Shown here one piece after another: positions 35,166 through 42,948 of a stretch of 51,949 nucleotides of DNA. The notes below the pieces were generated by a model that worked only from the letters and a program-made list of their open reading frames with translations, searched no databases and was not told the DNA's origin. How positions within the stretch are numbered: position 1 is the first letter of the stretch; every line of letters starts with the position of its first letter. Location of the stretch: NCBI RefSeq assembly GCF_002217205.1, contig NZ_MUGT01000054.1, positions 1-51,949 of the forward strand, read 5' to 3'. The position numbers and the translations under genes were made by a program. Origin of the DNA: Flavobacterium branchiophilum NBRC 15030 = ATCC 35035 (GTDB taxonomy: Bacteria; Bacteroidota; Bacteroidia; Flavobacteriales; Flavobacteriaceae).

Positions 35166-35717
35166 ATGAAACTTGAAATTTTAGAAAAAGATAATTTTTA
35201 TCACATTTATAACAAAGGAATAAATGGCACTAATATATTTGAAAATGAAGAAAACAAACTATTTTTCCTGAAACAGTTAGCTAAATATTTATCTGAAAAA
35301 ATTTCCGTTTTAGCATATTGTTTAATGGATAATCATTTCCATTTTGTTATCAGGATTGATGAAGAAGATAAAATCGTTACCCAAGCATTTTCTAATTTTT
35401 TTAATTCTTATGCAAAGGCTTTCAATAAACAGAATAATAGAACAGGAAGTCTTTTTGAAAAACATTTTAAAAGAATAAAACTTGAAAATGAATTGTATTT
35501 GAAGAATTTAATTATTTATGTACATCTAAATCCTAAACATCATTTAGGTTTGGACTATAAAAATTTTAAATTTTCATCTTTTCAAGCCATTCTTTCCGAT
35601 AGCTATACTAGTATAAAAAGAAACGATGTCATTCAATTGTTTGGAGATTTGGATAATTTTGTTTTTTGCCATAATCAAAAAAATGATTTTTTAAATGAAA
35701 AATATACATTTGAATAG
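35166..35717 (+). CDS. REP-associated tyrosine transposase (RAYT)
   Basis: The 183-aa protein belongs to the Y1 transposase (IS200-like) superfamily, RAYT branch. The HUH-type metal motif is in LMDNHFHFVIRI (HFH near residue 57), and the catalytic tyrosine is probably in NSYAKAFNKQNNRTGSLFEKHFKRI, followed by LIIYVHLNPKHH, all typical of RAYTs. Such single-copy domesticated transposases act on REP palindromes. Here, matching palindromes lie on both sides, at 34983-35140 and 35779-35806, with a further copy before hemF. The protein appears complete. It is inserted between hemE and hemF. Confidence 0.85.
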   Translation: MKLEILEKDNFYHIYNKGINGTNIFENEENKLFFLKQLAKYLSEKISVLAYCLMDNHFHFVIRIDEEDKIVTQAFSNFFNSYAKAFNKQNNRTGSLFEKHFKRIKLENELYLKNLIIYVHLNPKHHLGLDYKNFKFSSFQAILSDSYTSIKRNDVIQLFGDLDNFVFCHNQKNDFLNEKYTFE

Positions 35718-35778
35718 TTATCAAAATTAAATATAAAATTGAAAGTATAAATATCGATAAATAATAACAAATATAGAT

Positions 35779-35806
35779 ACCTACAAGGTCTTGAAGACCT
35801 TGCAGG
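35779..35806. repeat. Palindromic repeat downstream of the RAYT gene
   Basis: The 28-bp palindrome starting acctacaaggtcttgaag is the reverse complement type of the repeats left of the RAYT gene, with TCTTGAAGA in place of TTTTGGAAA at the centre (a paired change that keeps the stem). It precedes the next small gene by 26 bases. Confidence 0.75.
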
Positions 35807-35831
35807 AATCCTAGAAATCAAATTAAAAAAT

Positions 35832-36245
35832 ATGAATTGGTCTAAAATTTTAACTGTAGAAGTACCTTTGTTTTTACTAGTAATAAATATTTTATTTTTA
35901 TTTACTGGAAGAAATACAAATCCAATGACATTTAGGTATAATAAAATTTTTACTCCAGATTTAAATACATGGGTTTATATTTCATTATGTTTTGTTTTAG
36001 GTTTGATAGGTATTTATTATCGTAATTTTAATATTGCCTTGTACTATTCAAGTCCGCTTTTTCTATTATTTGGGTTGATTTTTTGTAATCAAATTTTCAA
36101 AACGATATTTAATAGAAATATAATTATTGCTACAAGATGGGATTTTAAATCAGCTAAAATTAATGTTTTTGATAGAATATTTGGTTTTTTAATAGTTATA
36201 GCTCCGTTTCTTATGCCTATAATTTATCAGCAAATAATTAAATAA
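35832..36245 (+). CDS. Small integral membrane protein, unassigned
   Basis: The 137-aa protein has four probable membrane segments (about 8-25, 46-65, 69-92 and 115-135), for example VEVPLFLLVINILFLF and FGFLIVIAPFLMPIIYQ. No family is recognised and no motif suggests a function. It lies in the accessory block between hemE and hemF, between a RAYT-type repeat and the BRO-like gene, with its own AT-rich leader. It has the look of an accessory cargo gene. Confidence 0.6.
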   Translation: MNWSKILTVEVPLFLLVINILFLFTGRNTNPMTFRYNKIFTPDLNTWVYISLCFVLGLIGIYYRNFNIALYYSSPLFLLFGLIFCNQIFKTIFNRNIIIATRWDFKSAKINVFDRIFGFLIVIAPFLMPIIYQQIIK

Positions 36246-36287
36246 TTAAAATAATTTCTTTAACCATTTATAAATTTTTTCATCCCA

Positions 36288-37121
36288 ATGACCAAAGAAA
36301 CCGCAATAAAACTATTTGAACAAAAACAAATTCGTTCTGTTTGGAGCGAAGAAGAGGAAAAATGGTATTTTTCTATTGTTGATGTTATTCAAGTTCTTAT
36401 TGAAAATGATAGACCAAGAAAATATTGGAGTGATTTAAAAGCTAAATTACTCAAAGAAGGAAGTGAAGTGTCCGATAAAATCGGACAGTTGAAATTGCAA
36501 GCCGAGGATGGTAAAATGAGATTTACGGATGTTGCTGATACAGAACAATTGTTCCGACTAATTCAATCGGTTTCTTCCAAAAAAGCGGAACCTTTTAAAT
36601 TGTGGTTGGCTCAAGTAGGTAGAGAACGAATCGAGGAAATAGAAGATCCAGAGCTGGGTTTTGACAGACTAATGGAAACCTATCTCAAAAAAGGCTATTC
36701 TAAATCTTGGATCAATCAACGTTTAAAAAGCATTGAGGTTAGAAAAGAATTAACAGACGAATGGGAAAATCGTGGAGTGAAAAATGGACAAGAGTTTGCT
36801 ATTTTAACAGATGAAATAACAAAAGCTTGGAGTGGTTTGTCTGTCAAAGAATATAAAAATCACAAGGGCTTGAAAAAAGAAAATTTGCGAGATAACATGA
36901 GTAATTTGGAATTGGTTTTAAATATGTTAGCCGAAGCCACAACTACTGAAATTAGCAAAGAAAAGCAACCTAAAACCTTTTCTGAAAACAAAAAAATAGC
37001 CAAACAAGGTGGTACGATTGCAGGAAATACTCGTAAGGAAATAGAACAAAAAACAGGTAAAAAAGTGGTAAATAAACTAAATGCTTCGGACTATTTAAAT
37101 AACAAAAAAGAATTAGAATAA
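36288..37121 (+). CDS. BRO family / DinD-like protein
   Basis: The 277-aa protein has an N-terminal Bro-N domain: IRSVWSEEEEKWYFSIVDVIQVLIENDRPRKYW at about residues 15-48, followed by the typical FTDVADTEQLFRLIQSVSSKKAEPFKLWLAQVGRERIEE. Its C-terminal part (TYLKKGYSKSWINQRLKSIEVRKELTDEWENRG, then AKQGGTIAGNTRKEIEQKTGK) resembles DNA-damage-inducible protein D. Similar proteins occur in phages and mobile regions as antirepressors or SOS-linked proteins. It is free-standing in the accessory block within the hem cluster. The function here is unknown. Confidence 0.8.
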   Translation: MTKETAIKLFEQKQIRSVWSEEEEKWYFSIVDVIQVLIENDRPRKYWSDLKAKLLKEGSEVSDKIGQLKLQAEDGKMRFTDVADTEQLFRLIQSVSSKKAEPFKLWLAQVGRERIEEIEDPELGFDRLMETYLKKGYSKSWINQRLKSIEVRKELTDEWENRGVKNGQEFAILTDEITKAWSGLSVKEYKNHKGLKKENLRDNMSNLELVLNMLAEATTTEISKEKQPKTFSENKKIAKQGGTIAGNTRKEIEQKTGKKVVNKLNASDYLNNKKELE

Positions 37122-37212
37122 TGAATAACAAATTTAATGCTTATACCTTTAAGTTTATAAAAAAGCTAAAAAATTAAAGACTCAATTAAAATAAATAGTA
37201 ACAAAAATAGAT

Positions 37213-37240
37213 ACCTACAAGGACTTGAAGACCTTGCAGG
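37213..37240. repeat. RAYT-type palindromic repeat before hemF
   Basis: A copy of the palindrome starting acctacaaggacttgaag, nearly identical to 35779-35806 and with the same preceding bases (atagat). It lies twelve bases before the hemF ATG, so hemF translation starts just downstream of a hairpin. Confidence 0.75.
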
Positions 37241-37251
37241 AAAAGTGAAAA

Positions 37252-38178
37252 ATGAAAAACAAATTTTATACTTACATCCAAACCCTGCAAGATCAAATCT
37301 GTAAAGGGTTAGAAGACATCGACGGAAAAGCCAAATTCCGTGAGGATTTATGGGACAGACCCGAAGGCGGTGGCGGTCGCACCCGCGTGATTGAAAACGG
37401 AAACGTTTTTGAAAAAGGGGGCGTAAACATTTCAGCCGTTCATGGCAAATTGCCTGAGTCTATGCAAAAAATGTTTAATGTGGGAGAAGCGGATTTCTTT
37501 GCTTGTGGATTGAGTATGGTCATTCACCCAAAAAATCCAATGGTACCCACAACGCATGCCAATTGGCGGTATTTTGAAACTTATCCTTCAACAGAGTCTG
37601 GAGAAACTCCCCCTTCGGGGGCGGGGGGGCTGTCGTGGTTTGGCGGTGGTCAAGATTTGACGCCTTATTATTTGTTTGAAGATGACGCTGTTCATTTTCA
37701 TCAAACGTGCAAAACGGCTTGCGACAAACACCATCCTGATTTTTATTCAAAATACAAAAAACAATGTGATGACTATTTTTGGAACGCACATCGAAATGAA
37801 GCCCGAGGAATTGGAGGTTTGTTCTTCGATTATTTGAAAGCAACCGAGGAGCAATCCATGGAAGATTGGTACAATTTTGTTACCGAAATTGGCAATTCGT
37901 TTCTTGAAGCTTACGTGCCAATTGTAGAAAAAAGAAAGGATTTGGCATATACACCAGAGCAACGCACTTGGCAGGAAATCCGTCGGGGTCGTTATGTTGA
38001 GTTTAATTTGGTGCACGACAAAGGCACTCTTTTTGGCTTAAAAACGAATGGAAGAATAGAATCGATTTTGATGAGTTTGCCTCCTCACGTGCAATGGCAT
38101 TATGACCATCATCCTGTGGCGGGAAGCGATGAAGAAAAATTGTTGCAAGTACTACAACATCCAAAAGATTGGTTATAA
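37252..38178 (+). CDS. hemF: Oxygen-dependent coproporphyrinogen III oxidase
   Basis: The 308-aa enzyme oxidatively decarboxylates coproporphyrinogen III to protoporphyrinogen IX using O2. Family motifs are RPEGGGGRTRVIENGNVFEKGGVNIS, THANWRYFE, WFGGGQDLTPYYLFEDD, and the end FNLVHDKGTLFGLKTNGRIESILMSLPP. Between THANWRYFE and WFGGG there are about 15 extra residues (from PSTESGETPPSGAGGLS), encoded by a GC-rich repeat; the related enzymes have a short link here. If the loop is tolerated, the enzyme should still work. Confidence 0.95.
   Translation: MKNKFYTYIQTLQDQICKGLEDIDGKAKFREDLWDRPEGGGGRTRVIENGNVFEKGGVNISAVHGKLPESMQKMFNVGEADFFACGLSMVIHPKNPMVPTTHANWRYFETYPSTESGETPPSGAGGLSWFGGGQDLTPYYLFEDDAVHFHQTCKTACDKHHPDFYSKYKKQCDDYFWNAHRNEARGIGGLFFDYLKATEEQSMEDWYNFVTEIGNSFLEAYVPIVEKRKDLAYTPEQRTWQEIRRGRYVEFNLVHDKGTLFGLKTNGRIESILMSLPPHVQWHYDHHPVAGSDEEKLLQVLQHPKDWL
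37604..37632. repeat. GC-rich repeat inside hemF
   Basis: The tract containing ctcccccttcgggggcgggg is a fifth copy of the repeat family seen at hemA, hemC, hemD and hemE. It is read as TPPSGAGGL, the same frame that gives ILPSGARG in hemC and ILPSGVRG in hemE, and interrupts an otherwise conserved loop of the enzyme. Confidence 0.75.
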
Positions 38179-38197
38179 CATTGGAATTCAAATAATT

Positions 38198-38235
38198 AAA
38201 AAGGGTTGTCTGATATTTTTTGGTTGGCTCTTTTT
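38198..38235 (+). terminator. Terminator after hemF
   Basis: The bases aaaaagggttg (38198-38208) can pair with ggttggctcttttt (38222-38235) in RNA, using some G-U pairs, and end in a T run. It lies 20 bases after the hemF stop. The 38236-38395 stretch that follows shows no gene. Confidence 0.5.
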
Positions 38236-38395
38236 AATTGTTTTCACTATTTGGATATGGAATACCTAATATTTCATCCATAATTTTTAGAAAAAACAAC
38301 CTCCTTGTTGTGTTATTTATTGGAGTAAATGGTATTTCATTGCTCATGCGATGTAAAGGCTATTGGTATTATATTTAACATCAATAAAAAATGTT

Positions 38396-38403
38396 TATCT
38401 TTG
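38396..38403 (+). promoter_or_regulatory. -7 element of the trhO-trhP-ferredoxin operon
   Basis: TATCTTTG matches TAnnTTTG and lies 35 bases before the trhO ATG. No TTG was found at 17-23 bases upstream, so only half of the promoter is visible. Confidence 0.5.
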
Positions 38404-38438
38404 CCCTTCAAATATTCTCAACTTAAAAGTTATATAGC

Positions 38439-39476
38439 ATGCAACTGTACAATACTTTGAGTGCTGAAGAAAGAGCCAAATGGATAGACGCTGCGGGTAA
38501 GCAACGTTTAACCCTATCTTTTTATGCCTATACTCATTTAGAAAATCCTACACAATTTAGAAACGAATTGTTTTTAGCCTGGCATCAATTGGATGTTTTG
38601 GGGCGTATATATGTAGCACATGAAGGAATAAATGCCCAATTGTCGTTGCCTGCCGATCGTTTTTATGATTTTAAAAATGCGATAGAGGTATATGATTTTA
38701 TGAAAGGAATCCGCCTTAATATTGCTGTAGAGCAACAAAATCATTCCTTTTTGAAACTAACGATCAAGGTTAGAGACAAAATACTTGCCGATGGATTACA
38801 AGACAAAACATTTGATGTTACCAACATTGGCACGCATCTAAAGGCCAAAGCATTTAATGACTTGATGGACAATCCAAACACCATAGTTATTGACATGCGA
38901 AATCATTATGAAAGCGAAATAGGTCATTTTCAAAATGCAATAACACCCGATGTGGATACCTTTAGAGCCAGTTTGCCATTAATTGAAAAACAATTAGAAC
39001 AATACAAATCAGACAAAAATCTTTTGATGTATTGCACCGGTGGGATAAGATGCGAAAAAGCCAGTGCTTATTTTAAACACAAAGGTTTTGAACATGTATA
39101 TCAGTTGGAAGGAGGCATTATTGAATATACCAAACAAATCAAAGAAGAAGGTTTAGAAAGCAAGTTTATTGGCAAGAATTTTGTATTTGATCACCGCTTG
39201 GGCGAAAGAATTACTTCAGACATAATAGCCCATTGTCATCAATGTGGAGAACTTTGTGATACCCATACAAATTGTATTAATGATGGTTGCCACTTGTTAT
39301 TTATCCAATGCGATACTTGCAAAGCAAAAATGCAAAATTGCTGTTCGGATGCGTGTTTAGAAACGATTCAATTACCCGAAGACATTCAAAAACAGTTGCG
39401 AAAAAATAAGAAAAAGACAGGAAATCCGATTTTCAAAAAAGGAAAATCTGAAGTATTAACTTTTAAAAAGCAATAA
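38439..39476 (+). CDS. trhO: tRNA uridine(34) hydroxylase TrhO (rhodanese family)
   Basis: The 345-aa protein is the YceA/TrhO-type rhodanese-domain enzyme that uses O2 to form 5-hydroxyuridine at tRNA wobble position 34. The N-terminal ferredoxin-like part (LGRIYVAHEGINAQLSLP), the rhodanese active loop MYCTGGIRCEKASAYF with Cys near 199, and a C-terminal cysteine-rich stretch (CHQCGELCDTHTNC to CCSDAC) are in the right order. Three bases separate it from trhP, the enzyme of the other pathway to the same modification. The name comes from family knowledge; the Cys-rich end is normal for this family. Confidence 0.88.
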   Translation: MQLYNTLSAEERAKWIDAAGKQRLTLSFYAYTHLENPTQFRNELFLAWHQLDVLGRIYVAHEGINAQLSLPADRFYDFKNAIEVYDFMKGIRLNIAVEQQNHSFLKLTIKVRDKILADGLQDKTFDVTNIGTHLKAKAFNDLMDNPNTIVIDMRNHYESEIGHFQNAITPDVDTFRASLPLIEKQLEQYKSDKNLLMYCTGGIRCEKASAYFKHKGFEHVYQLEGGIIEYTKQIKEEGLESKFIGKNFVFDHRLGERITSDIIAHCHQCGELCDTHTNCINDGCHLLFIQCDTCKAKMQNCCSDACLETIQLPEDIQKQLRKNKKKTGNPIFKKGKSEVLTFKKQ

Positions 39477-39479
39477 AAA

Positions 39480-40715
39480 ATGATACAAAAAATAGAATTA
39501 ATGGCTCCTGCTGGCAATTTTGAGTCGTTACAAGCCGCCATAGATAATGGAGCCGATTCTGTATATTTTGGAGTAGAACAGCTCAATATGAGAGCAAGGG
39601 CTACCGTCAATTTTACTATGGATGATTTGGAAGAAATAGCTACACGATGTGCTACCAAAAACATTAGAACTTACTTAACGTTGAACACAATTATATATGA
39701 CCACGATTTATCAATCGTAAAAACATTATTAAACAAAGCTAAGGAAGCTCAAATTACTGCCGTTATTGCATCGGATCAAGCGGTTATTGCAATGGCCCGA
39801 AGTATTGGTATGGAAGTTCACATTTCGACCCAATTGAATATTACTAATATTGAAACAATCAAGTTTTATAGCTTATTTGCCGATACGATGGTATTGAGCC
39901 GTGAGTTGAGCTTGCGTCAAGTAAAGAATATTACAGATCAAATTGCAAAAGAACAAATCAAAGGCCCCAACGGAAAGTTAATAGAAATTGAAATTTTTGG
40001 TCATGGTGCTTTGTGTATGGCTGTTTCGGGCAAATGTTATTTGAGTTTACATTCGCACAACTCGTCTGCCAATAGAGGGGCTTGTAAACAAAATTGTCGT
40101 AAAAAATATACCGTAATTGATCAAGAAAGCGGCTTTGAAATAGAAGTTGATAACGAATATTTGATGTCGCCAAAAGATTTGTGTACATTAGATTTTTTAG
40201 ATCAAGTAATAGAATCAGGTATTCAAGTACTTAAAATTGAGGGTAGGGGCAGAGCACCAGAATATGTAGCCACGGTTATCAAAACGTATAGAGAGGCTAT
40301 AGATGCTTTTTATGAAGGTAGCTTTACAAAAGAAAAAATTAAAGTGTGGATGGAAGCTTTGAATACGGTATATAACAGAGGATTTTGGGCAGGATATTAT
40401 TTGGGGCAAGAACTGGGCGAATGGAGCGATGTACCAGGCTCATTGGCCACACAAAAGAAAGTTTATGTTGGCAAAGCAGCTCATTTTTTTCCAAAAGCCA
40501 GTATTGGCGAATTTAAAATTGAAGCTTATGATATTAAAATAGGCGATAAAATACTGATAACAGGACACAATACAGGAGCCCAAGAAATGCTGATAGAAGA
40601 AATGTATGTGGCAGATCAACCAGTTCAAAAAGCTACAAAAGGCGATAAATGTACTTTTAAACTTGATTTTAGAATCAGAATGTCTGATAAATTATATAAA
40701 ATAGTAGAGAACTAA
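39480..40715 (+). CDS. trhP: Peptidase U32 family, tRNA 5-hydroxyuridine synthase TrhP
   Basis: The 411-aa protein is a U32-family enzyme of the TrhP/YegQ type, which makes 5-hydroxyuridine at tRNA position 34 using a prephenate-derived route. It begins IELMAPAGNFESLQAAIDNGADSVYFG, the classic U32 start, and has four Cys in GALCMAVSGKCYLS and RGACKQNCRKKY that should hold an Fe-S cluster, plus YLMSPKDLCTLDFLDQVIESGI and LKIEGRGRAPEYVATVIKTYREAID. Its stop codon overlaps the first base of the ferredoxin gene (TAATG). It lies beside trhO, so both routes are encoded together. Confidence 0.88.
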   Translation: MIQKIELMAPAGNFESLQAAIDNGADSVYFGVEQLNMRARATVNFTMDDLEEIATRCATKNIRTYLTLNTIIYDHDLSIVKTLLNKAKEAQITAVIASDQAVIAMARSIGMEVHISTQLNITNIETIKFYSLFADTMVLSRELSLRQVKNITDQIAKEQIKGPNGKLIEIEIFGHGALCMAVSGKCYLSLHSHNSSANRGACKQNCRKKYTVIDQESGFEIEVDNEYLMSPKDLCTLDFLDQVIESGIQVLKIEGRGRAPEYVATVIKTYREAIDAFYEGSFTKEKIKVWMEALNTVYNRGFWAGYYLGQELGEWSDVPGSLATQKKVYVGKAAHFFPKASIGEFKIEAYDIKIGDKILITGHNTGAQEMLIEEMYVADQPVQKATKGDKCTFKLDFRIRMSDKLYKIVEN

Positions 40716-40945
40716 TGGTCATCATTACATTGCAAAGAGACAAGTGCATTGGCTGTAATTACTGTGTAGAAATGGCTCCAGCTCATTTTCAGATGTCTAA
40801 AAAAGACGGAAAATCTGTATTGATTCATTCCCAAAACGCCAAAGGATTTTATACCCTAAAGGCTTATGACCATGGCATTACCGAAAGTTGCGAACTAGCG
40901 GCAAAAGCCTGTCCAGTTCATATTATTACTGTAAAAGTAACTTAA
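40715..40945 (+). CDS. Small ferredoxin, [4Fe-4S] type
   Basis: The 76-aa protein has a CxxCxxC motif in DKCIGCNYCVEMAP and a remote Cys-Pro in AAKACPVH, with one further Cys (ESCELAA). This fits a mono-cluster ferredoxin that carries electrons. The ATG overlaps the trhP stop. Its coupling to a U32 enzyme that needs Fe-S chemistry suggests it is the electron donor for TrhP, or that it helps TrhO; which one is inference. Confidence 0.85.
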   Translation: MVIITLQRDKCIGCNYCVEMAPAHFQMSKKDGKSVLIHSQNAKGFYTLKAYDHGITESCELAAKACPVHIITVKVT

Positions 40946-40956
40946 TATATTGATCT

Positions 40957-40996
40957 AACTTACAAAATAATAAGTATAATTATTTTGTAAGTTTTT
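40957..40996. terminator. Terminator between ferredoxin and histidine kinase genes
   Basis: Perfect 15-bp arms, aacttacaaaataat (40957-40971) and attattttgtaagtt (40979-40993), with a seven-base loop and a T run to 40996. It sits between the convergent ferredoxin (ends 40945) and kinase (ends 41005) genes and could serve both. Confidence 0.75.
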
Positions 40997-41004
40997 GTTT
41001 GTCT

Positions 41005-42183
41005 TTAATGTGTTTTGTAACTTATTTGAAAAGTAGTGCCCTTGTCTATTTCGGATTGCATCACTTTGATACTTCCTTTATGATAGGCTTCTACAATACG
41101 TTTAGTAAGCGACAAGCCGAGTCCCCACCCTCTTTTTTTGGTAGTAAAACCGGGTTCAAATATTTTGTTAAAATCTTTTTTAAAAATGCCTTTGCCTGTA
41201 TCTGAAATCAAAATCCTTACATAAACGCTATCATATTCTATTTTCAAACTTATTTTTCCTTTGCCTTTCATAGCATCAATTGCATTTTTTACTAAATTTT
41301 CTATTGTCCAGCTGTGTAAAATAGGGTTTATTTTAATATAAATCGGATTAGAAGGTGCTTGAAAATGAAATGAAATTTGTTTAGAAAACCGAGATTGTAG
41401 GTATTCAAATGATTGTTGCGTTTCGAAAATAATGTCCAAATCTTCTAAAACAGGTTCGGATCCAATTTTTGAAAACCGATCAGTAATCATCAGCAAACGG
41501 TTGATGTCTTTTTCAATTTCTACAACAAGTGTTGGCTCTATTTCATCAGCTTTCATAATTTCTATCCATCCCATAAGAGAGGAGAGGGGAGTGCCAATTT
41601 GATGGGCTGTTTCTTTTGCCATGCCGGCCCAAAGTTTGTTTTGCGATGCTACTTTATGGCTTCGGTAATAATTGTATATCAATAAAATAAAAAGCAAAAT
41701 AATGAGCAACAACGAAATAGGGTAATATTTTAATTTGTTTAACAAATCAGAATTGCCATAATATAGTTTTTGAGATTTGCCAGGCTCATAAACCATTACA
41801 ATGGGTTCGTTTTGATTTTTTAATTTTTGTAAATAAGCCTTTGATTCTTCTTTATTTTTTACAATGTTTTCATCAATATTGGTTGTGTTGATGATCGAAT
41901 CTTTTTCAGTAACCATTATGGGAATTCGGGCATCTTGAATGATTTTTAACAACAATTCAATATCGGTATTTTCATTAGCATTTATTAACGATTTTTGAGC
42001 CTCTGCCCAATGTTCCATTTTAATACGCTCTTCTATTTTAAATATTTGAAAAAATGAAAAAGTATTCCATAAAATAAGCGAAATCACTACAAATGAGGCC
42101 AGGATTAAGCCCCAGCGAGTAATTTCTTTTTTGGGAAACGACAAACTATTTTTTATTCTATTATATGTGTTGTAACGTTCCAT
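41005..42183 (-). CDS. Membrane sensor histidine kinase
   Basis: The 392-aa protein has two membrane helices (about residues 26-46 and 152-170), with an extracytoplasmic region of about 110 residues between them. The kinase core is clear: H-box AKETAHQIGTPLSSLMGW, N-box IENLVKNAIDAM, G1 ISDTGKGI, F-box FEPGFTTK and G2 GWGLGLSL. No response regulator is adjacent. The start overlaps the end of the HD-domain gene by 31 bases. It should autophosphorylate in response to an envelope signal. Confidence 0.9.
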   Translation of the reverse strand: MERYNTYNRIKNSLSFPKKEITRWGLILASFVVISLILWNTFSFFQIFKIEERIKMEHWAEAQKSLINANENTDIELLLKIIQDARIPIMVTEKDSIINTTNIDENIVKNKEESKAYLQKLKNQNEPIVMVYEPGKSQKLYYGNSDLLNKLKYYPISLLLIILLFILLIYNYYRSHKVASQNKLWAGMAKETAHQIGTPLSSLMGWIEIMKADEIEPTLVVEIEKDINRLLMITDRFSKIGSEPVLEDLDIIFETQQSFEYLQSRFSKQISFHFQAPSNPIYIKINPILHSWTIENLVKNAIDAMKGKGKISLKIEYDSVYVRILISDTGKGIFKKDFNKIFEPGFTTKKRGWGLGLSLTKRIVEAYHKGSIKVMQSEIDKGTTFQISYKTH

Positions 42184-42818
42184 TCTTTATAAAATTGTTC
42201 TAAATACATTTCCATAAAACGATGCCTCTCTGTGGCCAATTCTTTTCCTTTTGCAGTATTCATTTGGTCTTTTAGCAACAATAATTTTTCATAAAAATGA
42301 TTGATTGTTGGTGCGGTACTGTTTTTGTAGGCTTCTTTGCTCATTCCTATTTCGGGTTTAATACTAGGGTCATAAATCATTCGATTTTTGAAACCCCCAT
42401 AATTAAAAGTTCTTGCAATACCAATGGCTCCTAAAGCATCTAATCTGTCGGCATCTTGAACGATTTGTAGCTCTATCGAATGGTATGTACTCTCTTGGTG
42501 TCCACCCTTAAAGGAAATGTTTATTATAATCAATACAACTTGCTCGATAACAGTTGGTTCTACCTGTTGATTTTCTAAAAAATACCGAGCCTTTTGAGGG
42601 GCAATAGTTTCATTGCCCCCATAAAATTTGCTGTCTGCAATATCATGCAACAAAGCGGCCAACGACACAACAAGCAAATTGCACGTTTCGTTTTGTGCTA
42701 TCAATAACGCATTTTGATACACTCGGGCTACATGAAACCAATCATGTCCAGATTCGGCATTATACAGCTCTTTCTGAACATATTGAATTGTATTGTTGAT
42801 TAGTTTTGTTGTTGTCAT
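42153..42818 (-). CDS. HD-domain metal-dependent phosphohydrolase
   Basis: I use the ATG at 42818 (MTTTKLINNTIQYVQKELY), giving 221 aa; an earlier in-frame ATG at 42857 is less likely. The HD motif is in LAALLHDIADSKF, preceded by HDWFHVARVYQNALLIA and followed by DADRLDALGAIGIARTF, which match the YedJ/HD-superfamily phosphohydrolases. Substrate is probably a nucleotide or phosphate ester. Its last 31 bases overlap the histidine kinase gene. Confidence 0.88.
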   Translation of the reverse strand: MTTTKLINNTIQYVQKELYNAESGHDWFHVARVYQNALLIAQNETCNLLVVSLAALLHDIADSKFYGGNETIAPQKARYFLENQQVEPTVIEQVVLIIINISFKGGHQESTYHSIELQIVQDADRLDALGAIGIARTFNYGGFKNRMIYDPSIKPEIGMSKEAYKNSTAPTINHFYEKLLLLKDQMNTAKGKELATERHRFMEMYLEQFYKEWNVTTHIIE

Positions 42819-42948
42819 AGCATGCAATTTTTTATTATTACAAAAAATAGTAAACAAATAAATTGGTTCAAGTTTTTTTTAAACGTTTTTTCAATGGTAC
42901 ACTTTATAAAACTCAAAACACACAAGTTTTTTTGTTCTTGTTTTGGTT

